NCBI GenBank assembly: GCA_046262435.1 | Contig: JBHEMT010000140.1 | Coordinates: forward strand, 1-39,223 | Origin: JBHEMT01 sp046262435 | Lineage (GTDB): Bacteria > Chloroflexota > Dormibacteria > Aeolococcales > Aeolococcaceae | Length of the DNA: 39,223 nucleotides | Direction: 5' to 3' | Part shown: positions 1 through 7,793 of the stretch, piece by piece | Position numbering within the stretch: the first letter of the stretch is position 1 | Layout of the letters: each line of letters starts with the position of its first letter | Position numbers and translations under genes: made by a program | Notes under the pieces: generated by a model | The model's input: the letters and a program-made list of their open reading frames with translations, nothing else | Databases searched by the model: none | What the model was told of the DNA's origin: nothing

Positions 1-736
1 GGCCAACCGCTTCTCGGTAAGGACCCTGCCCTCGTCCATCGATCGGGTGCAGCAGATCACCGCCAGGCTGGACCAGCAGTTCCATTTCAAGAAGGACGGC
101 GCCGGCAAGACGGACGTCCAGGTCCAGACGGTGGGACCGACCATTGCCAGCGACCTGGTGCGCACGGCCATCCTGCTGGTGCTGGTCTCGTCGGTGCTGA
201 TCGCCGCCTATCTCGCCTTCGCGTTTCGCAAGCAGCGCTCCATATCGCCGTGGCGGTTCAGTGTCTGCACCTTCTTCAAGCTGCTCCACGATGTCTTCGT
301 GCTGGCCGGCATCTGGGCGATCCTCGGCCACTTCTCCACCCTGGGCGAGGTGGACAGCCTCTTCGTCACCGCCATCCTCACCTCTGTGGCCTTCTCCATT
401 CATGACACCATCGTCGTCTTCGACCGGGTGCGGGAGAATCTGCGCCAGGGGCCGCGGCTAACCTTCAACCAGGTGATCAACCTGTCGACGGTCCAGACCA
501 TGACCCGATCGCTGAACACGGCCCTGACCGTCGTCTTCGTGCTGCTGGCCATGGTTCTCTTCGGCGGCGGCACCATTCGCGGCTTCGTGCTGGCCCTGCT
601 CATCGGCATCGTCACCGGGACCTTCAGCTCCATATTCAACGCCAGCACGCTGCTGGTGGCCTGGCAGTCTGTGGATCGGCGTGACACCGAGGCCCCCACA
701 CCGGGCGGTGCCCGCCGCATCCAGCGCGCCGCCTGA
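1..736 (+). CDS. secF: Protein translocase subunit SecF (5'-truncated by window edge)
   Basis: The frame is open from base 2 and the gene begins before the window; the GTG at 47 is internal. SecF works with SecD in the cytoplasmic membrane, using the proton motive force to assist SecYEG-driven export. The visible part covers the periplasmic P1-like end, then TM segments: LVRTAILLVLVSSVLIAAY, a segment around HDVFVLAGIWAILG, the family signature AFSIHDTIVVFDRVREN (usual form SxxDTVVVFDRIREN) and the last two helices ending NASTLLVAW. The tail after the last helix is short and polar. The gene lies 24 bases upstream of rimP. SecD would be expected just upstream, outside the window. Identification is secure from the DTIVVFDRVREN block and the helix pattern. 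Confidence 0.95.
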   Translation, partial: ANRFSVRTLPSSIDRVQQITARLDQQFHFKKDGAGKTDVQVQTVGPTIASDLVRTAILLVLVSSVLIAAYLAFAFRKQRSISPWRFSVCTFFKLLHDVFVLAGIWAILGHFSTLGEVDSLFVTAILTSVAFSIHDTIVVFDRVRENLRQGPRLTFNQVINLSTVQTMTRSLNTALTVVFVLLAMVLFGGGTIRGFVLALLIGIVTGTFSSIFNASTLLVAWQSVDRRDTEAPTPGGARRIQRAA

Positions 737-760
737 CCCGGCCCCCTTCCACACCAAACC

Positions 761-1243
761 ATGAATAACGACACCGTGGCTCAGGTCGCCGGCCTGGTCC
801 GACCCTCGCTCGCCCACCTGGGCGTCGAGCTCCGCGCTCTGGAATGGCGGCATTCCGGTTCCAGCTCGCGCAGCGCCGGCGTCCTGCGGGTGGTCATCGA
901 CCGGCGGGGTGGCGTCTCCCTCGACGATTGCGAGCGCGTATCAACTGCGGTGGGGGCGGTCCTGGACGCCTACGATCCCATCGGCCCGCGCTACTCGCTG
1001 GAGGTGTCGTCGCCGGGGGCCGAGCGGCCCCTGAACGACCCCGAGGAGTGGCTGGCCGCCATCGGCCGGCGTGTCAACGTCCGCTTTGGGGCCGGGGAGA
1101 CCGAGGTCGTCGTCGAGGGCCGGTTGCTTTCGGTGAGCGACGAGTCCGTCGAGGTGCAGGCGCGCGAGGGGCGCAATCGCCGGCGGCTGGTCGCGGTACC
1201 GACCGCCGCCATCCTGGCCGCGCGCATCGTCGTGGACATCTGA
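761..1243 (+). CDS. rimP: Ribosome maturation factor RimP
   Basis: RimP binds the 30S subunit and assists 16S rRNA/S12 assembly in the cytoplasm. The 160-residue product has the usual family length. It shows the N-terminal alpha/beta domain (VELRALEW, VLRVVIDRRGGVSLDDCERVS) and the family hallmark YSLEVSSPGAERPL, then the C-terminal SH3-like domain (GRRVNVRF to ILAARIVVDI). The ATG at 761 is the only start that keeps the whole N-terminal helix; no convincing Shine-Dalgarno precedes it. The gene is first in the rimP-nusA-ylxR-infB cluster seen in most bacteria. Its last codons (GTG GAC ATC TGA) form part of a unit that is repeated three times across the rimP/nusA junction (see repeat at 1231-1310). 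Confidence 0.96.
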   Translation: MNNDTVAQVAGLVRPSLAHLGVELRALEWRHSGSSSRSAGVLRVVIDRRGGVSLDDCERVSTAVGAVLDAYDPIGPRYSLEVSSPGAERPLNDPEEWLAAIGRRVNVRFGAGETEVVVEGRLLSVSDESVEVQAREGRNRRRLVAVPTAAILAARIVVDI

Positions 1244-1310
1244 CCGTGCCTCGCCCACGTGGATGTCTGACCGTGCCTCGCCACGCGGGCATCTGATCGT
1301 GCCTCGCCAC
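1231..1310 (+). repeat. Three imperfect 26-27 bp tandem copies of the rimP stop / nusA start junction
   Basis: Units begin at 1231, 1258 and 1284. Each reads roughly CGTGGACATC-TGACCGTGCC-TCGCCAC. TGA occurs at 1241, 1268 and 1294, always followed two bases later by GTG (1246, 1273, 1299). Units 1 and 2 are 27 and 26 bases long; the single-base difference (CGCCCAC against CGCCAC) puts GTG 1299 in the nusA frame while GTG 1246 and 1273 share another frame. The simplest reading is tandem duplication of the original stop-start junction between the two genes. Confidence 0.9.
1246..1296 (+). other. 16-codon mini-ORF bridging rimP and nusA
   Basis: GTG at 1246 lies two bases after the rimP stop and opens a 16-codon frame (VPRPRGCLTVPRHAGI) that ends at TGA 1294-1296, two bases before the likely nusA GTG at 1299. 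It is made entirely of the duplicated junction. It could carry terminating ribosomes from rimP to nusA by two successive reinitiations, or it could be a by-product of the duplication with no role. There is no Shine-Dalgarno. Confidence 0.3.
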
Positions 1311-2282
1311 GGCGCCGCCCGCGCCGGTCCTGCGGCTGCGGATGCCGGCCCGGAGGCCGTGCTCTCGGACGCGGAGATCGCCGCCATCGTGGAGCGGGCG
1401 GTGGTCGACACCTATTGGGAGCACGTTGCCGACGACCCGGCCATCCGTGCCCGGGTCGACGTGTCCCGGGGCAGCTTCGAGGTCTACAGGGTGGCCGAGG
1501 ATGGAGCCGAGGAGGTCGTCCCCAGTCAGGATGGCGACTTCCGGCGGCATGCCGCGCAGGCGGCCAAGCTGGCCATGATGAGGCGCCTCAACGAGGTCGA
1601 GAAGGACCGCATCATGGGCGAGGCCTCGCTCCAGCAGGGGGAGCTCATCGACACCATCGTCGAGCACCGTGGCGCGGATGTCTGGCATCTGCGCGCCGGC
1701 GAGACCGAGGCAATCCTGCCGCGGGACCAGCAGATGGAGGGTGAGGAGCTCAGCCTTCGCCAGCATGTCAAGGTGGTTGTCATCGAGGGACGCCGCCGGG
1801 CGCACGACGCCATCCTGGTGGTATCGCGGTCCCATCCGCGGCTGCTGCGGCTGCTCCTGGAGCAGGAGGTCCCAGAGCTTCAGAACGGTGAGGTGGTGAT
1901 CAGGGCGATGGTGCGCGAGGCCGGCCGCCGCAGCAAGGTGGCCGTCGAGGCGACCCGGGCGGGCATCGATGCCCAGGGTGCCTGCATCGGTCCGCGCGGC
2001 GTGCGCCACCGAGCCGTGACCGCCGAGCTGCGTGACGAGCAGGTGCAGATAATCGCCTGGTCGGAGGATGCCGCCGAGTACGTGGGCAACGCGCTCGCCC
2101 CGGCCGTGCCCAGCGGGGTGGAGATCGAGCCCTCGACCATGACGGCCCGGGTCACCGTGGCCGGCGACCAGCTCTCGCTGGCCATCGGACGCGGCGGTGA
2201 GAACGCCCGCCTGGCTGCTCGTCTGACCGGCTGGCGCGTCGACATCGTCCCCGCCCGCCCGGTCGGGGACGGCACCAGTTGA
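1299..2282 (+). CDS. nusA: Transcription termination/antitermination factor NusA
   Basis: NusA binds RNA polymerase and nascent RNA and modulates pausing, termination and antitermination. The frame shows the N-terminal polymerase-binding domain (LSDAEIAAIVERAVVDTYWEHV, FEVYRVAEDG), an S1 domain around GELIDTIVEHRGADVWHLRAG, KH1 (GIDAQGACIGPRGVRHRAVTAEL) and KH2 (LSLAIGRGGENARLAARLTGWRVDIV). The 327-residue form has no C-terminal acidic repeats. The frame is open back to ATG 1263, but 1263-1298 lies inside duplicated junction sequence. GTG 1299 is preferred because it is the third copy of the same stop-NN-GTG-CCT-CGC element. No Shine-Dalgarno is present, so translation probably depends on coupling to rimP. 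Confidence 0.94.
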   Translation: MPRHGAARAGPAAADAGPEAVLSDAEIAAIVERAVVDTYWEHVADDPAIRARVDVSRGSFEVYRVAEDGAEEVVPSQDGDFRRHAAQAAKLAMMRRLNEVEKDRIMGEASLQQGELIDTIVEHRGADVWHLRAGETEAILPRDQQMEGEELSLRQHVKVVVIEGRRRAHDAILVVSRSHPRLLRLLLEQEVPELQNGEVVIRAMVREAGRRSKVAVEATRAGIDAQGACIGPRGVRHRAVTAELRDEQVQIIAWSEDAAEYVGNALAPAVPSGVEIEPSTMTARVTVAGDQLSLAIGRGGENARLAARLTGWRVDIVPARPVGDGTS

Positions 2283-2284
2283 CC

Positions 2285-2668
2285 GTGCCTGCCGAGGGTT
2301 CGCCCTCGCGGCCCGAGGCCGCTGAGGGCCCTAGCCGCACGGCCTCGGCGCCGGGACCGGCACCAGCCCGGCGCGCAGGCCTCAGGGGATGGATTCCGCG
2401 GCGGAGATGCGTCGGTTGCCGCACGGTGCAGCCCCGTCCGGAGCTGTTCAGGCTGGCCCTGGGCGCGGAGGGAACCGTCTGCCTTGATATCCTGGGGAGG
2501 CTGCCCGGCCGAGGTGCCTACCTCTGCCGTACGACGGGGCTGCGCTGCATGGAGGTGGCGCGCCGCCGTGGGGCACTGGTTAGAAGCCTCCGGGTCAGCG
2601 ATCATCCAGTCGATCACGAGAGGTTGTGTGCCGAGTTGAGGGCAGCAACCGATGAGGAGCAGTCATAG
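2285..2668 (+). CDS. ylxR: YlxR (DUF448) family RNA-binding protein
   Basis: YlxR is a small basic protein always found between nusA and infB in Gram-positive-type operons; RNA binding and an effect on RNase P have been proposed for the family. The domain starts at RRRCVGCRTVQPRPELFRLAL and continues through GRLPGRGAYLC and a basic helix (MEVARRRGALVRSLR), matching CVGCR and GRGAYLC family motifs. The N-terminal ~40 residues are a Pro/Ala-rich extension. TTG 2279 is also in frame, but GTG 2285, two bases after the nusA TGA, repeats the 11-base TGACCGTGCCT element seen at the rimP/nusA junction and is preferred. The ylxQ (L7Ae-like) gene that follows ylxR in Bacillus is absent. Confidence 0.9.
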   Translation: MPAEGSPSRPEAAEGPSRTASAPGPAPARRAGLRGWIPRRRCVGCRTVQPRPELFRLALGAEGTVCLDILGRLPGRGAYLCRTTGLRCMEVARRRGALVRSLRVSDHPVDHERLCAELRAATDEEQS

Positions 2669-2673
2669 CCACG

Positions 2674-4443
2674 TTGAAGAAGCTCAGTCTTCCCCCCGCA
2701 CTGACGGTCAAGGAGCTCTCGGAGCTGCTGTCCGTCTCCGGCGCGGAGTTGATCACCTACCTGATGACCAATGGGGTGATGGCCGCGCTCAACCAGTCCA
2801 TCGACTTCGACACCGCGGCGCTGGCGGCCGACCACTTCGGCTTCGAGGCCGAGAGTGAGACGACGGCCGCTGCCGGCGCCGACGGGGGTCGCACTCGACA
2901 TCCCCTCCTGGACCTGAGCGCTGAGGACCCCGCCAAGCTGATGTCGCGGCCCCCCGTGGTGGTGGTGCTGGGTCATGTCGACCACGGCAAGACATCGCTG
3001 CTCGACCGAATTCGGGAGACCAGAGTGGCCGACGGCGAGGCCGGAGGCATCACCCAGCGCATCGGTGCCTACCAGATCGAGAAGAGCGGTCGCCGGATCA
3101 CCTTCATCGACACCCCCGGTCACGCCGCCTTCACCGCCATGCGGGCCCGCGGCGCGGACATCACGGACGTGGCGATCCTGGTGGTGGCCGCCGACGACGG
3201 CGTCATGCCCCAGACGGAGGAGGCGATCCAGCACGCCCGTTCGGCCGGGGTGCCGATCATCGTGGCGCTCAACAAGGTGGACCGCGACAACGCCAACCCC
3301 GACCGGGTGCTGCAGCAGCTAGCCGACCGTCAGCTGATGGCCGAGGAGTACGGCGGCGATACCACGGTGGTGCGCACCAGCGCCAAGACCGGCGACGGCA
3401 TCACCGATCTGCTCGACCTGGTCCTGCTCGCCAGCGACCTCAACGATCCCCAGGCGAATCCCGGTGCGTCGGCGGTGGGCACGGTGATCGACGCCGATAC
3501 CCAGACCGGGCGGGGGGCCACCGCCACCGTGCTGGTTCAGAACGGCACGTTGCGGGTGGGCGACATCGTGGTGGCCGGTGCGGTGTACGGCAAGGTGCGC
3601 TCGCTGACCGATGAGCACGGGAGCCGGGTCAGGGAAGCGGGCCCGAGCAAGCCGGTGGTGATCAGCGGCCTCAACGACGTTCCCCTTGCCGGGGAGGTCT
3701 TCCAGGTGCTCGGCAACGAGCGAGCCGCCCGTGCCCTGGCCGAGGAACGAGCCATCGGGATCCGCAGCCAGCGTGCTCAGCCGGTGCGCAAGATCACCCT
3801 CGCCGACCTCGCCTTCAAGGTTGCCGAGGGCGACGCCAAGACCCTCAACCTGGTGCTCAAGGCCGAGGCCCACGGGTCCCTGGAAGCGCTGCGCGGCCAG
3901 ATCGAGGCGATCCAGGACGAGACGGTGCGGATCCGCATCCCCGGCGAGGGGGTGGGCCCGGTGACGGAGTCGGATGTGGACCACGCCGCCGCCACCGACG
4001 CGATCGTGATCGGCTTCAACGTTCGCGCGGAGCCTGCGGTGCAGCGCATCGCCGAGGAGCAGGGCGTCGACGTCCGCTACTACGACGTGATCTACCAGAT
4101 CACCGACGACATCGAGAAGGCGATCAAGGGCATGTATGAGCCCACCTTTATCGAGGTCTACCAGGGCCGCGCCGAGGTTCGCCAGATCTTCATGGTGGAC
4201 GGACGGCCGAGCATCGCCGGCTCCAACGTGACCGACGGCCGGATCACCCGCAACGCCATCGTCAAGGTGCTGCGCGACGGTCGTGAGATCGCCACCTCCA
4301 AGGTCAGCCAGCTGCGCCGCTTCAAGGATGATGTTCGCGAGGTGGCCCGCGGCTACGACTGCGGCATCACCCTCGAGGACTTTGCCGAGTTCCAGGAGGG
4401 TGACCTGATCGAGGCGTACACCATCGAGCAGCAGAACCTGTGA
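2674..4443 (+). CDS. infB: Translation initiation factor IF-2
   Basis: IF-2 is the GTPase that brings fMet-tRNA to the 30S subunit and promotes subunit joining. The 589-residue protein is a short form: an IF2-N helix domain (TVKELSELLSVSGAELITYLMTNG), then a spacer of only about 35 residues, then the G domain. G1 is GHVDHGKT (residues 100-107), G3 DTPGHAAF, G4 NKVD and G5 TSAKTG. Domains II, III and the fMet-tRNA-binding C2 domain follow (EVRQIF, GSNVTDGRITRNA). The start is TTG 2674; AGGAG at 2655-2659 lies upstream, although the 14-base spacing is long. The gene follows ylxR by five bases and overlaps rbfA by GTGA. Confidence 0.97.
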   Translation: MKKLSLPPALTVKELSELLSVSGAELITYLMTNGVMAALNQSIDFDTAALAADHFGFEAESETTAAAGADGGRTRHPLLDLSAEDPAKLMSRPPVVVVLGHVDHGKTSLLDRIRETRVADGEAGGITQRIGAYQIEKSGRRITFIDTPGHAAFTAMRARGADITDVAILVVAADDGVMPQTEEAIQHARSAGVPIIVALNKVDRDNANPDRVLQQLADRQLMAEEYGGDTTVVRTSAKTGDGITDLLDLVLLASDLNDPQANPGASAVGTVIDADTQTGRGATATVLVQNGTLRVGDIVVAGAVYGKVRSLTDEHGSRVREAGPSKPVVISGLNDVPLAGEVFQVLGNERAARALAEERAIGIRSQRAQPVRKITLADLAFKVAEGDAKTLNLVLKAEAHGSLEALRGQIEAIQDETVRIRIPGEGVGPVTESDVDHAAATDAIVIGFNVRAEPAVQRIAEEQGVDVRYYDVIYQITDDIEKAIKGMYEPTFIEVYQGRAEVRQIFMVDGRPSIAGSNVTDGRITRNAIVKVLRDGREIATSKVSQLRRFKDDVREVARGYDCGITLEDFAEFQEGDLIEAYTIEQQNL

Positions 4444-4874
4444 CCCTGCGGGACGGACGTGGTCAGCCGTCCCTGCCCGGACTCGGTGGTGGCGGGGGAC
4501 GGCCCCCGCGCACCGAGCGGGTCGCCGAGCAGCTCCGCCAGGAGCTCTCCCAGCTGATGGTCACCGAGATGAAGGACCCTCGGGTGCGGCTTGCCTCGGT
4601 GAGCGAGGTGCGCATGTCGCCCGACCTGCGCTCGGCGCGAGTGATGGTCAGCGCGCTGGGTACCGAGGCCGAACGCGACGCGGTCATCCGCGGTCTGCGC
4701 CATGCCGAGGGCTATCTCCGCTCCCAGCTCGGTGGCCGGCTGGAGAACCTCAAGAGCGTGCCCAGTCTGCGCTTCGAGATCGACCGCTCCATCGAGTACA
4801 GCGTGCGGATCAACGCCATGCTCCGCAGGGTTGCCCCACAGGGCGCGGCCGCCGAGGTGGAGGAGGAGGAGTGA
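4440..4874 (+). CDS. rbfA: 30S ribosome-binding factor RbfA
   Basis: RbfA binds the immature 30S subunit near the 5' helix of 16S rRNA and is needed for late 30S maturation. The 144-residue protein has a ~20-residue Gly-rich leader, then RTERVAEQLRQELSQLM, the type II KH fold (DPRVRLASVSEVRMSPDLRSARVMVS) and SLRFEIDRSIEYSVRINAMLRRV, the RbfA end signature. GTG 4440 overlaps the infB stop by four bases (GTGA), and the rbfA stop in turn overlaps the nrnA GTG at 4871, so these three genes are translationally coupled. The C-terminal EVEEEE is acidic. Confidence 0.95.
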   Translation: MTLRDGRGQPSLPGLGGGGGRPPRTERVAEQLRQELSQLMVTEMKDPRVRLASVSEVRMSPDLRSARVMVSALGTEAERDAVIRGLRHAEGYLRSQLGGRLENLKSVPSLRFEIDRSIEYSVRINAMLRRVAPQGAAAEVEEEE

Positions 4875-5869
4875 GCCTTCGCGCCCCCGCCCGCTTCGCC
4901 TCCTTCGAGGAGCTGCTGCCCCAGATCCGCGAGGTCATCGACGCCTCCGCATCGATCGCCACCCTGGCCCACAAGGACGCCGATGCCGACAGTCTCGGCT
5001 CGTCGCTGGCCTTCGCCCTCTCCATGCGGGCCATGGGCAAAACCGTCCGGCCGATGGTCCCCGACCCGATGCCGATGCTCCTCGAGCACCTGCCCGGCTA
5101 TGCGACGGTGGCCACGACTCCGGGTGACTTCGACGCGCTGTTCACCTTCGACTGCGCCACGGTGGGGCGCTTCGGCGAGAAGCGCAGCCTGATCCAGGCC
5201 GGGGGCCGGCCGGTGGTCAACATCGACCATCACGTCAGCAACGAGGGCTTCGGCACCATCAACCTGATCGAGCCCGAGGCCAGCGCCACCGGACAGGTGG
5301 TGTACCGGCTGCTGCGCGCGCTCGAGGCGCCAATCACCTCCGAGGTGGCCACCAACGTGTACGCCGCCCTGTTCACCGACACCGGCGGGTTTCGACACGA
5401 GAACACCACCGAGGAGGCACTTCGCCTGGGTGCCGACCTGGTGGCCCTCGGCGCCGATCCCGGCTGGGTCGCGATGAAAAGCTACAAGTCCCGCTCGGTC
5501 AGCCAGCTCCGCCTCGAGGCGCTGGCGGTGAGCCGGCTGCACACCGACCGCGACGGCGCGCTGGTCTGGTCCCAGGTGAGCCAGGCGATGCTCACCGAGG
5601 CGCGCGCGGACATGCAGGAATCAGAGGGCGTGATCGACCAGCTGCAGAGCGTGTCGACGATGAAGATCGCCTGGCTGCTCAAGGAGGCGACGGCGGACCG
5701 CACCAAGCTGAGCGTGCGCACCCGCGACCAGTTCGACGCCACGGCCATGTGCATCCCCTTCGGTGGCGGCGGTCACCACCGCGCCGCGGGAGCCGAGATC
5801 CGGCTGCCCCTGGCCGACGCCGAGCAGCGGGTCCTCGAGGTCGCGCGAGGGTTGCTCGACCGCTCGTGA
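4871..5869 (+). CDS. nrnA: DHH/DHHA1 phosphoesterase, NrnA type
   Basis: NrnA-type enzymes degrade nanoRNA and dephosphorylate 3'-phosphoadenosine phosphate; related DHH proteins hydrolyse cyclic di-AMP or pGpG products. The catalytic DHH domain shows H34 and D38/D40 in the stretch HKDADADSLGS, FTFDCATVGRF, and the name-giving NIDHHVSN. The DHHA1 domain near the C-terminus ends with FGGGGHHRAAGAEI, matching the GGGHxxAAG nucleotide-binding signature. Length (332 residues) is normal. The position between rbfA and truB is the usual one for this family. It overlaps rbfA and truB by GTGA on both sides. The exact in vivo substrate cannot be read from the sequence. Confidence 0.9.
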   Translation: MSLRAPARFASFEELLPQIREVIDASASIATLAHKDADADSLGSSLAFALSMRAMGKTVRPMVPDPMPMLLEHLPGYATVATTPGDFDALFTFDCATVGRFGEKRSLIQAGGRPVVNIDHHVSNEGFGTINLIEPEASATGQVVYRLLRALEAPITSEVATNVYAALFTDTGGFRHENTTEEALRLGADLVALGADPGWVAMKSYKSRSVSQLRLEALAVSRLHTDRDGALVWSQVSQAMLTEARADMQESEGVIDQLQSVSTMKIAWLLKEATADRTKLSVRTRDQFDATAMCIPFGGGGHHRAAGAEIRLPLADAEQRVLEVARGLLDRS

Positions 5870-6813
5870 ACGGGATCATCGAGGCGCCGCGCACCCGGCG
5901 CGGGCGCGCTCCGGCGCGCCTGCACGGCGTGCTCGCGCTCGACAAGGGTCCGGCGATGACGTCGTTCCAGGCGGTGCGCGAGGTACGCCGTCTGCTCGAC
6001 GAGCGGAGGGTGGGCCACGCCGGCACCCTCGACCCCACCGCCACCGGCCTGTTGCCGATCTGCGTCGGACGGGCCACCCGCCTGGTGGACTACTTCCACC
6101 AGCAGCCCAAGCAGTACGAGTGCGTGGTTCGCCTCGGGCAGCGCAGCACCACCCTGGATACCGAGGGTGAGCTCAGTGACGGCGCCTCGGCGGCGGCGGT
6201 CGACGCGGCGGCGGTGGCGGCGCTGCTGCCCCGCTTCCTCGGCGACACCCAGCAGGTGCCCCCGATGCACTCGGCGGTCAGGGTGGAGGGCAGGCACCTC
6301 TACGAGCTCGCCCGGGCCGGCGAGGTCATCGAGCGCAAGCCCCGACCGGTGCACATCAGCAGCATCGAGCTGCGCGAGTTCCGCCCCGGTCCCCTGGCCG
6401 AGGTGGACCTGCGCGTGGTCTGTGGCAAGGGCACCTACATGCGCGTCCTCGCCGCCGACCTCGGCGAGGCACTCGGCACCGGGGGCCTGCTCGCCTGGCT
6501 GGAACGCAGCCGCTACGGGGCGCTGAAGCTGAGCCACTCGATCGGTCTCGACGCGCTGGCGGGCATGGACGACCCGGCGGCGGCCCTGCTGCCGCCGGAG
6601 ATCGCCGTGGACCACCTGGGACGCGTCGACGTGGGCCCTCAACTGGCGGTCCAGGTGCAGCGCGGGCAGGCGGTGTGGCTGCCAAGGCCCCCGGTCGAGC
6701 TCAGCCATCAGGAGATCAGGGTGCACGGACCGCACGGCGACCTGGTGGCGATCGGGCGGCTCGAGGGCGGCCTGTTCAAGCCCACCAAGGTGCTGGGCAC
6801 CGAGCCGGGCTGA
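5866..6813 (+). CDS. truB: tRNA pseudouridine(55) synthase TruB
   Basis: TruB isomerises U55 of the tRNA T-loop to pseudouridine. Residues 20-60 hold the catalytic core: HGVLALDKGPAMTSFQAVREVRR followed by VGHAGTLDPTATGLLPI, in which D56 is the catalytic aspartate. Later blocks are QVPPMHSAVRVEGRHLYELAR and VVCGKGTYMRVLAADLGEALGTGG. The open frame extends upstream to 5749 inside nrnA, but GTG 5866, overlapping the nrnA stop as GTGA, gives the normal 315-residue length. A short Arg-rich leader precedes the fold. The gene is followed ten bases later by ribF. Confidence 0.96.
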   Translation: MNGIIEAPRTRRGRAPARLHGVLALDKGPAMTSFQAVREVRRLLDERRVGHAGTLDPTATGLLPICVGRATRLVDYFHQQPKQYECVVRLGQRSTTLDTEGELSDGASAAAVDAAAVAALLPRFLGDTQQVPPMHSAVRVEGRHLYELARAGEVIERKPRPVHISSIELREFRPGPLAEVDLRVVCGKGTYMRVLAADLGEALGTGGLLAWLERSRYGALKLSHSIGLDALAGMDDPAAALLPPEIAVDHLGRVDVGPQLAVQVQRGQAVWLPRPPVELSHQEIRVHGPHGDLVAIGRLEGGLFKPTKVLGTEPG

Positions 6814-6823
6814 GGGACCGCTG

Positions 6824-7765
6824 GTGCGCATCGAGTACGGCCTGCCGGCCACGGCAACCGGCCGTCCGGTGGCGCTGAGCGTGGGCAACTTCGACGGGGT
6901 GCACCTCGGCCACCGTGCCCTCCTCGAGCCCCTGCTGGCGGCGGCCAGGGAGATCGATGGCGAGGCCGTGGTGCTGACCTTTGATCCCCACCCGCGCTGC
7001 GTGCTCACCCCGGAGCACTGTCCCTCGTCGCTGACCACCCTGGAGGAGAAGCGCGACCTGCTGGCGGTGGCGGGGGTGGACCGGCTGGTGGTCCTGGAGT
7101 TCACCACCCAACTCAGTCGGTGGACAGCCGACGAGTTCTGCAGCCGGCTGGAAGCCGCCTTCACCCTCAGCCGGCTGGTGGTGGGGCACGACTTCGCCCT
7201 GGGTCGCGACCGCTCCGGCGATACCGCGTTTCTCACCGCCCGCGCGGCGCGGCGCGGCTGGATCCTGCAGACCGTGGATGCAGTTCGGGTCGAGGACCGG
7301 CCGGTCTCCTCGTCACGCATCCGCGGCGCGCTGGTGACCGGTGACCTCATCGAGGCCAACCGCCTGCTCGGCCACCCCTACTTCATCGACGGCAGGATCG
7401 AGCACGGCGAGCGGGTGGGCACCACCCTCGGCTATCCGACCGCCAACATCTCCATCGCCGCCAACAAATGCCTGCCAGCCAGGGGCATCTATGCGATGTG
7501 GCTTCGGGTCGACGATGCCTGGCAGCCGGCGGCGACCAGCGTTGGCTACCGGCCCACCTTCGGCGGCGACCACCTCACCGTGGAGGCATACCTGCTCGAC
7601 TTCAGCGGCGACCTCTACGGGCGCCGAGTGCGCGGCGCCTTCGAGGCCCGGCTCCGTGAGGAGCGCACCTACCCGGATGGCGCGGCCCTGCGCGAGCAGA
7701 TCCGTCGTGACGTCGAGCAGACCGGCCTGCTGCTCAGCGCCTCCAAACCGCCCTCGGGCATCTGA
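6824..7765 (+). CDS. ribF: Bifunctional riboflavin kinase / FMN adenylyltransferase RibF
   Basis: RibF converts riboflavin to FMN and then FAD. The N-terminal nucleotidyltransferase domain has VALSVGNFDGVHLGHRALL (the HxGH motif), VVLTFDPHPRCVL, VVGHDFALGRDRSGD and SSSRIRGALVTGDL. The C-terminal riboflavin kinase domain starts around GHPYFIDGRIEHGERVGTTLGYPTANI and runs through LPARGIYAMW and VEAYLLDFSGDLYG. The 313-residue length is typical. Start is GTG 6824. The truB-ribF pair is the classic arrangement. The ribF stop at 7765 precedes the candidate promoter of the lipid kinase gene by only 13 bases. Confidence 0.96.
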   Translation: MRIEYGLPATATGRPVALSVGNFDGVHLGHRALLEPLLAAAREIDGEAVVLTFDPHPRCVLTPEHCPSSLTTLEEKRDLLAVAGVDRLVVLEFTTQLSRWTADEFCSRLEAAFTLSRLVVGHDFALGRDRSGDTAFLTARAARRGWILQTVDAVRVEDRPVSSSRIRGALVTGDLIEANRLLGHPYFIDGRIEHGERVGTTLGYPTANISIAANKCLPARGIYAMWLRVDDAWQPAATSVGYRPTFGGDHLTVEAYLLDFSGDLYGRRVRGAFEARLREERTYPDGAALREQIRRDVEQTGLLLSASKPPSGI

Positions 7766-7778
7766 CCCGTGCTGCCGC

Positions 7779-7784
7779 TAGGAT
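7779..7784 (+). promoter_or_regulatory. TAGGAT -10 hexamer, leaderless promoter of the lipid kinase gene
   Basis: TAGGAT ends nine bases before ATG 7794, and no Shine-Dalgarno lies between. Transcription starting at the normal distance from a -10 would begin at or next to the ATG. No convincing -35 is visible. The same arrangement recurs at seven other genes in the window. Confidence 0.55.
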
Positions 7785-7793
7785 GCGGCGGCG

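Noticed and set aside
1263..1298. In-frame upstream start for nusA (ATG 1263)
   Set aside because: The segment lies wholly inside the duplicated rimP/nusA junction; GTG 1299 repeats the stop-NN-GTG element and is the simpler start.
5749..5865. Upstream extension of truB within nrnA
   Set aside because: GTG 5866 overlaps the nrnA stop and gives a standard-length TruB.
5773..7359. 528-codon - strand frame antisense to truB/ribF
   Set aside because: Antisense shadow; both + strand genes are unmistakable.
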